This document shows positions 26,101 to 34,500 of a DNA stretch of 64,000 bases, piece after piece. Positions within the stretch are counted from its first letter, which is position 1. Every line of letters starts with the position of its first letter. This DNA comes from Hymenopus coronatus (Eukaryota; Arthropoda; Insecta; Mantodea; Hymenopodidae): contig CM060898.1 in NCBI GenBank assembly GCA_030762935.1, positions 98,773,281-98,837,280 of the forward strand. The letters are read 5' to 3'. The notes beneath the pieces were generated by a model. The model did not search any database and was not told the origin of the DNA. It saw nothing but the letters and a program-made list of their open reading frames with translations. A program made the translations under genes and the position numbers.

Positions 26101-26660
26101 AAATACAAACACTTTTTATTCGGTACAACTTCCACGGGAAATCCAGATTTTAAAATGTTGAAACTATTAATATGACCAGATTTAAAATCTGCTAGATTGC
26201 CGAGGTTTTCACGTCTTCTTGGAAGTATTTGAATCTTAGCTTTATAAATCCCTCGGCTCCGCTTTGCAGCTTAGGGCCCTAGAAGTTTATTACAGATCAT
26301 TAACTACAAAGCGCCTCTATTAGAATGACAAGTATGTGAGGGTACCCACAAAATAATTACTAAATTATGGAACGTTACTCGGCAACGATACCGAAACATT
26401 AGGAAGACCTTTTGCTGCAATGCGTGTATCCCGGAACTGTGGAATCTCATGAACGAAATGTAAGTAAAACTTACGGATAAACTTACAAACACTGCATATA
26501 TGAATGTCTATATACAGTGGATTTAGCACAAGCAGCGTTTTACACCATCTGTCAAGAATATTTCATTTTGAATAAGGATATTCTGATTTACAGACATTAG
26601 TTACCTAGCACTAATTCCCTCCTGGACGGTTTGAAATGTATCCCTAAGACTGTCAAACAT
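4793..26660 (-). CDS. DTNBP1: Dysbindin (BLOC-1 subunit 8), five exons, 3' end missing
   Basis: Gene-level entry joining exons 26605-26660, 21149-21302, 16099-16231, 8279-8434 and 4793-4933. Every junction is GT-AG and every reading phase matches (2, 0, 1, 1), giving 213 codons plus one base with no stop. Known for the family: dysbindin is a coiled-coil subunit of BLOC-1, which acts in endosome to lysosome-related-organelle traffic and at synapses. Seen here, in the order of human dysbindin: an N-terminal helix starting MFDSLRDTFQTVQEG, a NYNAGADLLHKNQTNWSEL block matching the human AGLELL...W..L stretch, a long heptad-rich coil, an LEDMVETQELQERQLDH block matching human LLHLEDLCGQCELER, and a KERQETFGQAFQQDVEEF block matching human KERQKFFEEAFQQDMEQY. 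The acidic C-terminal part was not found between 1 and 4792. Introns of 3.3-7.7 kb are full of transposons, but no coding exon is broken. Confidence 0.9.
5738..6610 (+). pseudogene. Decayed DDE transposase gene, second family
   Basis: Plus-strand fragments in family order: an N-terminal helix-turn-helix region (LETSTQKSIRHLS), the catalytic-core block DGYVCTQSNHYWSSDKPDF followed by EKTSLWYVMNSEKVKGPI, the TQSPNLMSLG block (family form SPDLTPCDFFLWG), and a tail IRQEIASISQYELW with GGQFQHLL at the end. Stops and frameshifts interrupt it. It lies in dysbindin intron 4. The family resembles arthropod IS630-Tc1-mariner transposases with the NRYWS signature, and differs in sequence from the relic at 3 kb. 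Confidence 0.75.
6900..7925 (+). mobile_element. 5'-truncated jockey-type LINE, decayed
   Basis: The 3' half of a non-LTR reverse transcriptase gene. TTGVPQGSILGPILFNLY begins at about 6970, then the catalytic box reads MYADNTVIF (YADD changed to YADN), followed by a QQKCEA stretch, a frameshift around 7280-7330, and the C-terminal LLYACPVWGGTSPSEIKRIQ region ending at a stop near 7774. A short 3' UTR ends in an AATC/AATA-rich tail near 7925. YADN and the frameshift show it is inactive. It sits in dysbindin intron 4. Confidence 0.85.
8066..8115. repeat. (ATT)n microsatellite
   Basis: About 15 uninterrupted ATT units followed by a T-run, in dysbindin intron 4. Confidence 0.95.
8279..8434 (-). 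CDS. DTNBP1: Dysbindin exon 4, coiled coil
   Basis: Acceptor TTTACTGCAG/GT above 8434 and donor AGAG/GTAAGC after 8279. Residues VLQGLFEDVEGALFQLED and the following METQELQERQLDHRFQF and YKEKKLSELEAVR match the human ASFEEVENNLLHLEDLC...YKKNKRKELETFKAEL region. It is the best conserved part of the protein in this window. It leaves in phase 1. Confidence 0.92.
8755..10880. repeat. R1 repeat cluster, four pieces
   Basis: Pieces of the unnamed R1 family: about 8755-9640 in minus orientation (with a CGCACGCACG and CACCCCC run in the microsatellite slot near 9480-9520), 9645-10075 minus (from the ATCTGATGTG end), 10190-10432 minus (with CA and CAGA repeats near 10260 and the terminal palindrome near 10395-10430), and 10440-10880 plus, ending in CATCAGATTT. 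Orientation is defined with the palindrome end as left. No coding potential is credible; open frames here are shared repeat sequence. Confidence 0.8.
11128..11215 (-). repeat. tRNA-headed SINE, family A, head fragment
   Basis: The minus strand carries the family A head: TGGTGTAATGGTTACCATGC (box A region), then CTTCATATACCCAAGGTC and GGTTCGTATG in place of box B. The body is missing. Confidence 0.75.
11701..12744 (-). mobile_element. hAT DNA transposon, internally deleted, with 8-base target duplication
   Basis: Terminal inverted repeats start CAGTGGCGGCTCGTG at 11701 and CAGCGGCGGCTGCTG (minus strand) at 12744. They are flanked by the identical octamer AATTGGAA at 11693-11700 and 12745-12752, the 8-base duplication typical of hAT elements. 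Between them the minus strand from about 12250 to 12000 encodes the end of a hAT transposase, the dimerisation region: EPEICFSTIKRIKTFTRS, then MGEDRLSVQAMLAVEKK and KFAHLKNRHVEFLYK, broken by a stop. The element is only 1044 bases, so the rest of the transposase gene is deleted. It lies in dysbindin intron 3. Confidence 0.88.
12753..13796. other. Intronic stretch without recognised feature
   Basis: An open frame at 12807-13070 has no recognisable content. Around 13330-13560 a plus-strand frame (LAHIESVKTYEITPENTVDF then LLQDCDLDIDGYQS) looks coding-like and may be a decayed transposon gene, but I cannot place it. Confidence 0.3.
13797..14090 (-). repeat. tRNA-headed SINE, family A, full length, with target duplication
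   Basis: Full copy read on the minus strand: tRNA-like head (box A TGGTGTAATGG, box B GGTTCAAGCC) followed by the family body, with the conserved CAAAATTAAG and GAACCATAGCAGTTAAAGAG blocks and an ATAAATAA tail. It is flanked by CAAGCGGA at 13789-13796 and 14091-14098. The body is not tRNA-related. Confidence 0.88.
14370..15465 (+). mobile_element. Penelope-like element, 5'-truncated, with GIY-YIG endonuclease
   Basis: From about 14370 the plus strand shows the end of a Penelope-type reverse transcriptase (KPTHTDLYLNANSCQHPAQ), a linker, and from 14790 the GIY-YIG nuclease: RVYRIPCGCGRAYIGQTGR, then QRCKEHESYIHL and EKSGLAEHCIQEGH, in the usual order with the CxC of the zinc-binding part. It continues through NNINRDSGLQ and ends with the tail CCCTGAAGATGAG...GCCCGAGAA at 15335-15415. 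Frameshifts are present around 14600 and 15010. It is inactive and lies in dysbindin intron 3. Confidence 0.88.
15465..16028 (+). repeat. R1 repeat, right part
   Basis: Begins at the GT microsatellite slot (GTGCGTGCGTGTGTGTG at 15533-15551) and runs to the AATACTCAGATTTTTTT end at 16028, only 71 bases downstream (minus-strand sense) of dysbindin exon 3. The palindrome end is missing. Confidence 0.85.
16099..16231 (-). CDS. DTNBP1: Dysbindin exon 3, coiled coil
   Basis: Acceptor TCCAAGTAG/GAG above 16231 and donor TTAG/GTGGGT after 16099. The exon begins ELDTMIAALHQNLENQW and contains LATLPQLEASVHQLMEQL, the counterpart of human LQQLPALIADLESMTANL. Leucine spacing supports a coiled coil. It leaves in phase 1, so the following exon's first two bases complete a glycine. 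An open frame runs on past the donor into the intron for a few residues, but the conserved reading resumes only at the next exon. Confidence 0.9.
16857..17553 (+). mobile_element. mariner element, internally deleted
   Basis: Inverted ends AGGTGTGTTTTTTAAGTAA at 16859 and its near complement (ending AAAAAACACGCCTT at 17552). Inside, the plus strand starts MPPPIEKNCNLE at about 17018, then an HTH region (IIRFLSAKGMKAADIH, STGMVCKWVRAF), and jumps to the mariner C-terminus FYDDGVQRLV followed by YDKCLNNDDNYVEK. The catalytic middle is deleted and stops are present. It lies in dysbindin intron 2. Confidence 0.85.
17554..19620. other. Dysbindin intron 2 stretch without recognised feature
   Basis: AT-rich DNA with a short CAC/ACT/ATT run near 17780-17815. 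Two overlapping minus-strand frames near 18624-18827 have no support. Nothing else recognised. Confidence 0.3.
19630..20240 (-). repeat. tRNA-headed SINE family E, two tandem copies
   Basis: Two near-identical copies (about 19630-19930 and 19931-20240) lie head to tail. On the minus strand each has a tRNA-like head, TGGTAGCTCAGTTGCAGAGC in the first copy, with box B GTGGTTCAAATCCCGGC, then a body containing GATGACAACC in plus-strand sense. Both end in GGTCAATTTGTATGGAATAA in plus-strand sense, which also precedes the first copy. This shared flank indicates duplication of SINE plus flank rather than two insertions. Confidence 0.85.
20590..20847. repeat. Penelope-like terminal region with 77-base inverted repeat
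   Basis: Arms 20590-20666 and 20771-20847 are inverted copies with only a few mismatches. The loop of about 104 bases contains CGCTTATAAATACCAG. The right arm begins within CCTGAAGACGAGGAAGATGC, continues CTTCTTCGAAACGTTGG, and ends with GCCCGAGAAGA, the same tail pattern as the Penelope-like element at 15.4 kb. No coding part is attached, so it is probably a solo terminal segment. Confidence 0.7.
21149..21302 (-). CDS. DTNBP1: Dysbindin exon 2
   Basis: The acceptor TTTTCCAG/C lies just above 21302 and the donor CAG/GTAAGG follows 21149. The exon encodes 51 residues, starting IKGLSVNDVPRRLVV and ending HKQSEENAEKAQ. The NYNAGADLLHKNQTNWSEL segment corresponds to the conserved YSAG.ELL.R...W..LH block that opens the human coiled coil. 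It enters with one base completing a split serine codon and leaves in phase 0. Confidence 0.9.
21420..22265 (+). mobile_element. LINE fragment (second family) split by a SINE
   Basis: Plus-strand pieces of a reverse transcriptase: LLYSDDLMVGVI at about 21437 (YADD changed to YSDD), then after the inserted SINE the C-terminal block MRFRNNGEGSLIAKGKATLI and RMYKVLVESTIPYAVRCGG. This is a different family from the element at 6.9 kb. Multiple stops. It lies in dysbindin intron 1, starting about 120 bases beyond exon 2. Confidence 0.75.
21588..21790 (+). repeat. tRNA-headed SINE, family B, degenerate
   Basis: Box B-like GAGTTCAAATCTTAGAGTGA followed by the family B body TTACCTGGATAAGGTTTTTT, CTGGGCTTTTCCC and CATTTGAGCATATTTC. 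It is inserted in the LINE fragment. The box A part is weak. Confidence 0.75.
22266..22951. other. Intron 1 stretch without recognised feature
   Basis: AT-rich, no coding or repeat structure recognised. Two overlapping plus-strand frames near 22674-23020 run into the R1 repeat and are not credible genes. Confidence 0.3.
22952..24108 (+). repeat. R1 repeat, complete, with SINE A inserted
   Basis: Left end TTTACTTTCTCTAG with the palindromic region ending at TAGAGAAGGTATTG (22995), and right end CACATCAGATTTTTTC at 24108. The SINE occupies 23109-23404 inside the GT microsatellite. Without it the copy is about 860 bases. The conserved internal blocks are GATGCGACACGAAGATTTTC and TCTAACGATTTTGATTAAAA. 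Confidence 0.88.
23109..23404 (+). repeat. tRNA-headed SINE, family A, full length, inside R1
   Basis: Starts CGCCCTTCATGGTGTAATGG with box B GGTTCAAATTC, body with CAAAATTAAGCGGTC and the AGCAGTTAAAGAGCGTCC block. GT-repeat sequence lies on both sides, so the insertion went into the R1 microsatellite. Confidence 0.88.
24109..26604. other. Dysbindin intron 1, no recognised feature
   Basis: AT-rich unique-looking sequence. Short frames at 25355, 25815 and 25965 have no coding character. A phrase AAGCTGCAAAG/CTTTGCAGCTT occurs inverted near 25812 and 26262 (GGGCCTTAAGCTGCAAAGC and GCTTTGCAGCTTAGGGCCC), the edges of a possible 470-base mobile element; interior not recognised. Confidence 0.35.
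26605..26660 (-). CDS. DTNBP1: Dysbindin exon 1 coding part, start codon
   Basis: The ATG complement lies at 26658-26660 and the frame reads MFDSLRDTFQTVQEGISA before a donor at 26604-26603 (AG/GTAACT). Human dysbindin begins MLETLRERLLSVQQDF, so both the position of the methionine and the amphipathic spacing agree. The exon ends in phase 2, and its last two bases plus the first base of the next exon make a serine codon. It is too short to appear in an ordinary open-reading-frame list. Confidence 0.85.
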
Positions 26661-27020
26661 GTCGGTGCATATTTTCACTTGCTAACATACAATTAAGGTC
26701 GTCACTTAAAAGTCTTCTTTACCATAACCTTCCCGTTCCATTCAAAGTCAGCTGTATATCAGCTTTCAGTTGTTTTGCTCTTTCAGAATTGCCAACTCAT
26801 TTTTTTTTAAGCTTAACGTCCGTTAACTTCTCTCTATATCGGCTCCTTTTGCACAAAACCACTAAGCAGGTTTTAAAGTACTGTCCATTCAAATAGACGA
26901 GAGCGGTAGTATAAATATAGGGCATAGTGCAGTGATCTGATTGCTGCTGTCGGCTGGTAGGTACCAAGCATCATTCTGTTCAGCACCGTGACAGCGCGAG
27001 CATCGTAACGCGTAATGAAG
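26661..27020. promoter_or_regulatory. Candidate promoter region upstream of dysbindin
   Basis: This is the first stretch upstream of the dysbindin start codon. On the plus strand a TATAAATATA box sits at 26910-26919, followed about 30 bases on by a short run with several CpG dinucleotides around 26990-27015. That orientation would serve a plus-strand transcript, possibly the unidentified first exon of the divergent gene. No TATA box is evident on the minus strand. This is inference from position and one motif. Confidence 0.25.
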
Positions 27021-27189
27021 ATAAAATGGAATGCCATCAGTTCTTAGCAAATTACAGGAAAAAGTGATTGGTAATGTGCATCAATGTATGATGAGAAAAT
27101 GTGCAGAGGGGACACCTATTAAATCCAAGTCCGTGCAGAAAGAGCAGCGGAAGCCACCGGCATATCGTTTCCTTTTCTTTTTTTAACAT

Positions 27190-28790
27190 ACAGAATTGAG
27201 TGTCCACAGAATTAAATGTGAGTTAAAACGTATTCAGTCAAATGACTGTGTGTCTTTCTGAACGCCTCATAAAGAAGGACCCAGAAGATCGATAAAGGCC
27301 GATTTAGAAGACTTTAAACCAATTTGCCTTGCGGAGAATTGCTTTTATATACAAGAAAAAGAAATGCCGATACTTAAAAACATCCTGGCTAAATGAAAAG
27401 CATTGACAGAAACCGATGTCTACTAATAACTAATACGCATGTGTTTATTGTATCATGCCGTCCCTGCTCTCCTATGTTAATTTTGCGCGTTTATGTATTA
27501 TCGAGCTTCTGAAAAGGTTAACATGGACTTCATCTTTGTTAATAAGTAATCAGTTAACGCACTGATTATTCTAGGAAGTCGCCGACGTTTTGCAGTGCAC
27601 CAATGAACACTTCACTTCAGCCAGTGAGTGCGTAGAAATCACAAATGGCAGAAAGACGTTAACTACACGCAGGGTAAAACACAACGTTGCAACATCTTCG
27701 CTTTTTTCTCTTTCATGTAGTTTTCTTGTGAACCTTACAGGTGCAAGTGGTGTTAATTGTGTATTCTTAAATATGTGGAGGCCTTGGGTCCTACTAACTT
27801 TGATGCTAGAAATAATAGTTATAGTCAATAGTCCAGCTAGTTTTCCATACAAAATGGATTCGGTTAGACGTTGTTAGTGAAGTTAGCATTCCCCTTTCCC
27901 GCATTAAATAAGAGGCGCATGATTATGAAATCATCAAGGATTGTGGCACGGAGATATCGGTATTTGAATAGACTAAACTATTTCAGGCGGGAAGAGTATC
28001 ATATATAGATAGTTTGTTTGGATGAACCTGTTTACGATACTCATGATGATGTAAGAAAACGGAGTGACGTCTTCTAGCCTCTGTCTCACACAGAAGAATA
28101 ATCACGATCTTGCATGCAAGCGGTAGCTAGGGTTGGATTGAGGGCTGCTTATATTTGTCTTCTAAAATATACGGGAATCCTTGGCTGATTCATACCATGA
28201 GATGAATGTAGAAATATTTTAAGCTTGGTTCAGAACACACCTTTGAAAAACATTATTCCTAAGAGTGTTATTGCGTTAGAAAATGCTAAATATCATTTCC
28301 AGCTTAAGATCAAAATTCCCACCAACTTCAGCAGAAAAGACGAAATGATCAGATTCATAGGAGAACTTAATTTAGTGTTACCCAGTCCAGTTCATGTAAA
28401 CGCCATGCTTTTGGAGAAAATTCGGGAAGCCAATATATAGAAAGTGTATTTAAGAGACGAAATGGCAAACATCATAGCCATGAAGTCCTCAGGCTACCAC
28501 CATATCACTGTTGTCTCAATCCGATTGAGCTGATATGGACACGCCTTAAATATGCCGTAAGAAAGCGGTATGTAGCTCCTTCTATAAGTAACACTATGTG
28601 TAAAGTGTTGAGAGAATGTTTACCCAATATGATTCGAGGGCGCAGGAAAGATGTGTTCAGCACACCATGCAACAAGAGCGAAATTTTCAACTCAGGACAG
28701 GATGTTTCTCAGGACAATGCTTCGTTTGTGATACATGTGATGAAAATGATAGCGAAAGAGTCAAAGATACAGCGTAATTTAAGTAGACAA
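27190..28790 (+). pseudogene. Decayed DDE_3-type transposase gene, third family
   Basis: Fragments in order on the plus strand: TPHKEGPRRSIKADLEDF at about 27268 (N-terminal HTH end), EMPILKNILAK, the catalytic-core start VCLDEPVYDTHDD at about 28018 (family LDET), a FRTHL...IIPKSVIALENAK block at 28230-28290 (family PNSVIVLDNA with the second Asp replaced by Glu), and NPIELIWTRLKYAVRKRYV at about 28520 (family NPIEL.W...K). Several frames and stops. The stretch 27420-27920 between the first parts does not match and may be an insertion. It lies between the two divergent genes. Confidence 0.8.
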
Positions 28791-30651
28791 TGTGGTTAGA
28801 TATTGTTAGCACTATGGCACTTAATTAGAGCCTTGCTAATGCTATTACTCACTTGGTACTCTAAGAAATAAATGTCTATGTGTGTAACACAAATTTACAG
28901 GGAGAAAACGAGACAACGTTGCCTTCTGTGTCACTGGGATACCTTTGATGCCGACATGTTAACCTTTTCATCACTACGATAATATTGCATGTTTATCACC
29001 TAAAGGCCCCGCCGCCACTCCCCACTGCTTGTCCTGCGCAACTTAACTGCTTTCATCTATTGGCATGGACAGTAATTTGAAAACCAAGAACACTAAACAA
29101 AACTTTGCGCTCTTTTATGTCCAATGCTTCCTCTTCCTGTTTCAGGTTGAAAAAGTCACGCGATCAACATTTCGAACTATACGGCACTTTAAAACATTGT
29201 TGAATCCGCCTGTTCTAACAAATCCAGCTGTTCTACAGTTAGAAGAAGAATAAATAATTAAGCAAGTTTACCTACTTTTGTTATTAAGGACGTAGGATAA
29301 CATAATTACACATCAATTTCGTTAAAAGAAGCCTTGTTTGCTTGTTTAGAGTGCAATAGCTGCGATTATATTTCATAAAGTAGCTTCAAAGCTTTAGTGC
29401 CTTCTAAAACAGAAAATTGTGCAAATTCCGCACAATTTACTTATTTCACTATGTTTGCACATTTCAGCCGTACACGTTTTAGAACACAATAAGACAATTT
29501 TAATCTCAATAGAGATACTCAGAAACAGAACAACATAGTATGATTTACTGCTTTAGTTCTACGTGAATGAGATAAAGAGCTTTTTGAAAATATCCTACCA
29601 AGTTAGTAACTCAATTTTACTTAGCAATTTAAACAAAATCTTTGTGCAATAATATATCAAACTATTTATATCTCGTATAATACTCATATACATACTTATA
29701 TAAAATGGCTATACAGAGTTTAGTTACAGTAACAAGGAAGTAGAGCTCATAGCTCTTCACACTAAAACTGGCTTTTAATTTCGTCCCAACTGTTCTTTTA
29801 CATGCCATTAATTTTAAGAACAAACGCTGTATGCCAGATCTGAACCCACGACCTTCGATTCAAAAGACTAACCAACTGAGTCACCTAGACTGTCAAATAA
29901 ACCAATAACACATTTTATCAGAAACTGATTCTTTACTTTTTCGTTGATTTTACGCGATTTATCTTGCCCCTACATTAATATCTCCATCCATTTTGGTTAC
30001 AGTACTAACCAAATTTGAAACTGATAATTTGATAATTTGAAACTGAGCTCTCTATTAGAATGTCTATATTTTTTCTGAGCGATTATTTTTCAGTTGATGG
30101 AAAAATAAAATAAGTCACTCGATCAAATCTAAATAAGCATAGGTAATCCTGAATGTTATTAGTCATCTTTTATAATGCTCTTAATAAATACAATTCAGCA
30201 TTCATTTGATTTTCTCTGCTACCAACAGTGCAAATCGAAAACTTTTATATTTAAGAACACGTCTGTTTTAATTTGTTTTGATGATAGCATATCTATTATT
30301 TTAGTAATAAAAAAGGACTAAAAATGTTAAGACTCCACTGTCCACTCGAAACTCAGAACAAAAAAACATAGAAAGAGTGCATACTATCTAACGTTCGGGT
30401 GCACCTTTGATAATTTCTTACAACTTTGCAGGAAGAAATGCTTACAGATGTCATAAGAAATGTATATTTTTATGGTTGCTATTGTGAACAAAATTTAGTG
30501 AAGGCTATTGTTGTCTTTTATTGACATTATCATTTTATTGAGCATTTATAAGTTGATTTAGAATAAGCTTGAGACATTTTAAATGAGATTTATTTAAAAA
30601 TCTCAATAGAGAACGTTAAATTTGTTAAAATGTTTTATTATGTTATCGCAG
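28791..30651. other. Upstream of the plus-strand gene, little recognised
   Basis: The missing first exon of the plus-strand gene should lie here or just above. An open frame at 29065-29253 (ends LTNPAVLQLEEE, TAA) has an acceptor-like TTTCAG at 29144 but no usable phase-0 donor. A SINE head occurs at 29775-29895. The remainder is AT-rich. Confidence 0.3.
29750..29895 (-). repeat. tRNA-headed SINE, family H
   Basis: Minus strand: GTGACTCAGTTGGTTAGTC (box A region), GGTCGTGGGTTCAGATC (box B), then a body with GGCATGTAAAAGAAC and GGGACGAAATTAAAAGCC. The same body occurs at 60.8 kb. Confidence 0.75.
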
Positions 30652-31025
30652 ACTTGCAGAACAAAAGAATTTGATGTAGCATGTTCACATGTTGGATTCT
30701 GTTCGGATCTGCGATGGTCCGCATGTAACCCTGACCAATACACGCTAGAAAATCGAAAGCTGTGGATTCTACTAAATCAAATAAAATGCTTACTTTTACA
30801 ACAGAAGCTTCCCCGAACCGTGCAGAGCACTATTCCAAATAGTCGCTTGGCCACGTACGGCAATTTCCAGTACGACGAGGAGCGTGAACGTCTTTATACC
30901 GAAGATAATATACTATCCTGTGAAGAATATTTCGAGACGTGTTCTGATAGTGAACCCTGGGAGTTACCAGAAGTGGAACAGCATTTCAGATACTTCACAG
31001 CGTTGAGAACAGCTGAAAACATTCG
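30652..31025 (+). CDS. Unrecognised gene, first exon found
   Basis: Acceptor ATGTTATCGCAG/ACT and donor ATTCG/GTATGT. It encodes 124 residues beginning [20 protein letters not shown]. Three cysteines lie in the first 35 residues. An acidic tract follows, with [20 protein letters not shown] near the end, then [14 protein letters not shown]. There is no methionine in the frame. It leaves in phase 2 and the CG plus A of the next exon makes arginine. Confidence 0.75.
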
Positions 31026-31478
31026 GTATGTAGAAGATAAACACAGAGTTTTTAGTCTTTTCTCATCTTTTTTGCAGCATTTGTAACTGAATATCTGAAT
31101 TAATAAGGTTTAGGACTAGTAAATTATCTTATACATTTGGATTCTGATTTGAGAAACGTCCAGACTTGTTGATATTTGAAACTAAAACTGTGTCTTTGTT
31201 CTAAAATCCGGTAATTTCATTACACTGCATTACAAAACAAAAAGCAATGGACATTGCTGTCACCATAATTTTATGCGCAATCTGTATAATTTATGCTAAA
31301 ACCCATGAAATCACACGGCGAGCAGGTTGGCAGTTGGTGAACATGTTTACTCGCCAAGTTACGCTTCGATAAACGTGCATTAGAGTATAAGTTGTTGGGA
31401 ATATAGGGAATTTTGTCTGCATAGTACTCGGCGATAATTTCTCCTAATTAAGCTCCGATTCGCTGTTTATCAACAAAA

Positions 31479-31524
<46 letters not shown>

Positions 31525-34500
31525 GTAATAATAAGCTGCAGTTGTATCGGATGCGCATTGTGCAAAATGAATAGCCACTTATTTAAGAGAAATATATTTA
31601 TGATTACAAGCAGCGTCTGTCCATGCATAGCCACGAAATAAAGTAAACTTAAAAATCTGTAGAAAAGATACCTTGAGTTTGTTGCTCTTCGATTTAAAAG
31701 TGACAATTGTTTGTACTGAAGAAAGCTTTCTAGTTTCATAACATTTCAACTATTTCAGTACTACTACTACCACTAGATGATGATAATAATAATAATAATA
31801 GCAATAATAATAACAATAATGTAAAGCTTCCATAATACTAACCTGCAGAATGAATATCCATAGTCCCTCTTGAAGTGGATGTGATCACTTTGGGTCAATG
31901 TATTGTACCCACCCTAAATAAGTCATCCTCATTGGATTAGGGGCAACATGCTAGCCTCTGGTTCCCAAGGTCGCGGCTCCAAACTCGGCGGAGGGCAATG
32001 ATTTTTTGAGCTTAAGAATCCTTAGCATGGTTTCCGTCGAAGGGAAATAAAGCCGATGGTCCCGTTTCGTTTATTTACGGCACGTAAAAGCACCTCAAGT
32101 CTAATAAAGAGGCCTCTGAACAAAATTAAGCGGTCTGTCACGCCCAATATAGAGTGGTACGCTGAGAACCATAGCTGCCGAAAAGCAGCCATAAATAACA
32201 CTCAATTTCAATTTACCCTAATTAAGACACTTTCTTATACAGAAAATTTGCCACAAGATGTCAACAAGATGCGCCAGCCCGCCTGGGTAGTGTGGTAGTA
32301 GCGTGTATGTCTCACATTCAAAAGGTTGTGAGTTCGAATCTCACTTAGGGTGAGTTACCCGAATAAGGTTTTTTTCGGGGTTTTCCCTTAACCTGAGAAG
32401 ACGAATGTCGAGAAACTTTAAGCTCCGTGGACCCCGAGATCATTTGAGCATCATTTCACCAATTTCATTCATCGTCCGATACGACCAACCAGGTTAAAGG
32501 ACGTTAAACTACCAAAATAAAAAAAAAAAAATAAAAAAAAAGCGCCATTTTGTAACTTCCACGCGTGCAAAACTATACTGCCAACCCACACGTTTTACGT
32601 AATACGCGAGAATAATTCCCCAATTCACAATCAGATGTAAGAACAAGCGCAAGACTTTGCGCACATGTTACTCAATGTAAGCATTTACATAGACACATAC
32701 AACACGCCGTGCAATGCAAGAATTTGCAATCTCCAAACTTTATCCTTATGTTGCATACCTAGAGAAATAGTTGTGCATTCTTTCCTCTATGAATTACTTA
32801 CTGAGCAACAGCAGGCAATAGGAACACGAGATATTACAGCGTCTATCGTACACACATGCTCTTCTATTTGGCCCTAGTGCGTCATTTCTCATTTCTCTCA
32901 AGAGGTTATGGCAGTATCAAGAGAACCTCAAGTCTGATAAAGAAGTCTTTGAACGAAATTAAAAGGTCTTTCACGCTCAATATGGGGCACTAAGAACTGC
33001 AGCAGTTAAAGACGTCCATAAATAAAATTCAATTCAAATTGGTGCTCCTCCTTTTATTTAATGGATTTGGTACTATATACGTCTAGATTTATTGACTCTC
33101 ACAAACCTTAAAGGCAAAGAGGTAATTCACATTTCACTAAATGTGCAGCTTTATCACTTTCTGTATTACTTTCAATATCTTGGTCATTATTCTGAGTCAC
33201 TGACGCGAGCGTCAGTTGTGTGTATATAACACATTTATTCATGTATAAAAGATTTAGTGAATTTTCTTATATGATATTGGTAGTTATGTTTTAGATTTGA
33301 AACTCGCAGAAGGCTTGGAAGATATCCGCTTGTAATTACAGATCTAGAAATCTCTGCCATCTTGCTTTAAGCTTACGCTTTCGTTCCGTATGGCCGTCCC
33401 TCGCGTTTTTGTTTGTGCTGCGTTGCGCCTGCGCTTAAATTTCATTGCGAATGTAGCTTAAAGTTTCACAAAAAACTAGAGCGAATTCCAAATCATCTGA
33501 ACCAAAGGATCAGACTCACAAGAAAACCAAAACACATTAAAAATGCTTCAGTTGCACACACGAAAATCAGTTTATTTAGACATACTAAATTAGAGGTAAT
33601 AGAATGTATGGTCGTTTCGATCGCTTGCTTTGATAAAAACGCTGGAAATTACTAAAACCAGTTACACAAAAATCAGTTTATTTACATATACACTAAACAC
33701 ACACCCACTCATTAAGCTAAAGCCAACAGAGGGCATACTCGCTTCGCTCGCATACTTTGGGAACTAATAAAAGAAAATCACATGAAAATAAATTTATTTG
33801 CATACACTAACCCAGAGCTCGCTTCGCTCGCAAACTTTGTTATAGTTCTACAAATTACTAAAAATTAACTACACGAAAATTAATTTCCTTACACACTAAC
33901 CTACATGAAATAGAGCGCACACATGTCCTTTCACTTGCAAACTTTGAGAAAGCAAATGAAGATTGCTAAAAACTAATTACCCGAAAATCAGTTTATTTAT
34001 ACATACACATAATCTACAATTAACAGACTTGGCCGGTCCCTATGGCCACGCTCGCTAAAGCGTCTCGCTTTGGTGCTTAGTGAGCAGGGGATTGTGGGTT
34101 CGAGTCCCGCCTTGGGCATGGGTGTTATATGTTTGTGCAATGATCAGACTCCGGTACTGTTGAAAAAAAGGAGAAAAAAATCGCATGTGACCGAAGCACA
34201 TACACACTAACCTAGACCTAATCGAAACCAATGGACATTGTTAAAAATCTGATGTGTACCATTCACATGGCTTTCCCTATATCTCTGCAGCAAGTTATTG
34301 TTAAAAAGCTTATACGTCTATTTACTTCATGCTAATCGAGAAAAAAAATTAGCAGAAATAGTGTTATTTCTTGTTTCCTTGTAAGTAGAAGTGAAATAAG
34401 GGAGTACCTTATGTTAAAGCGACAGTCAAAAGTTGGTTGCTATGTCACTGAAGTTCCTTTGTTTGTATGGACAGCAGTTGACAAATTCCTGTATGAGAAA

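Noticed and set aside
29065..29253. First exon of the plus-strand gene
   Set aside because: It ends in a stop with no usable phase-0 donor before it, so it cannot join 30652.
33700..33860. CRISPR-like array of spaced CTCGCTTCGCTCGC motifs
   Set aside because: The whole 105-120-base unit repeats, including the spacers, so it is a minisatellite; the genome is eukaryotic.
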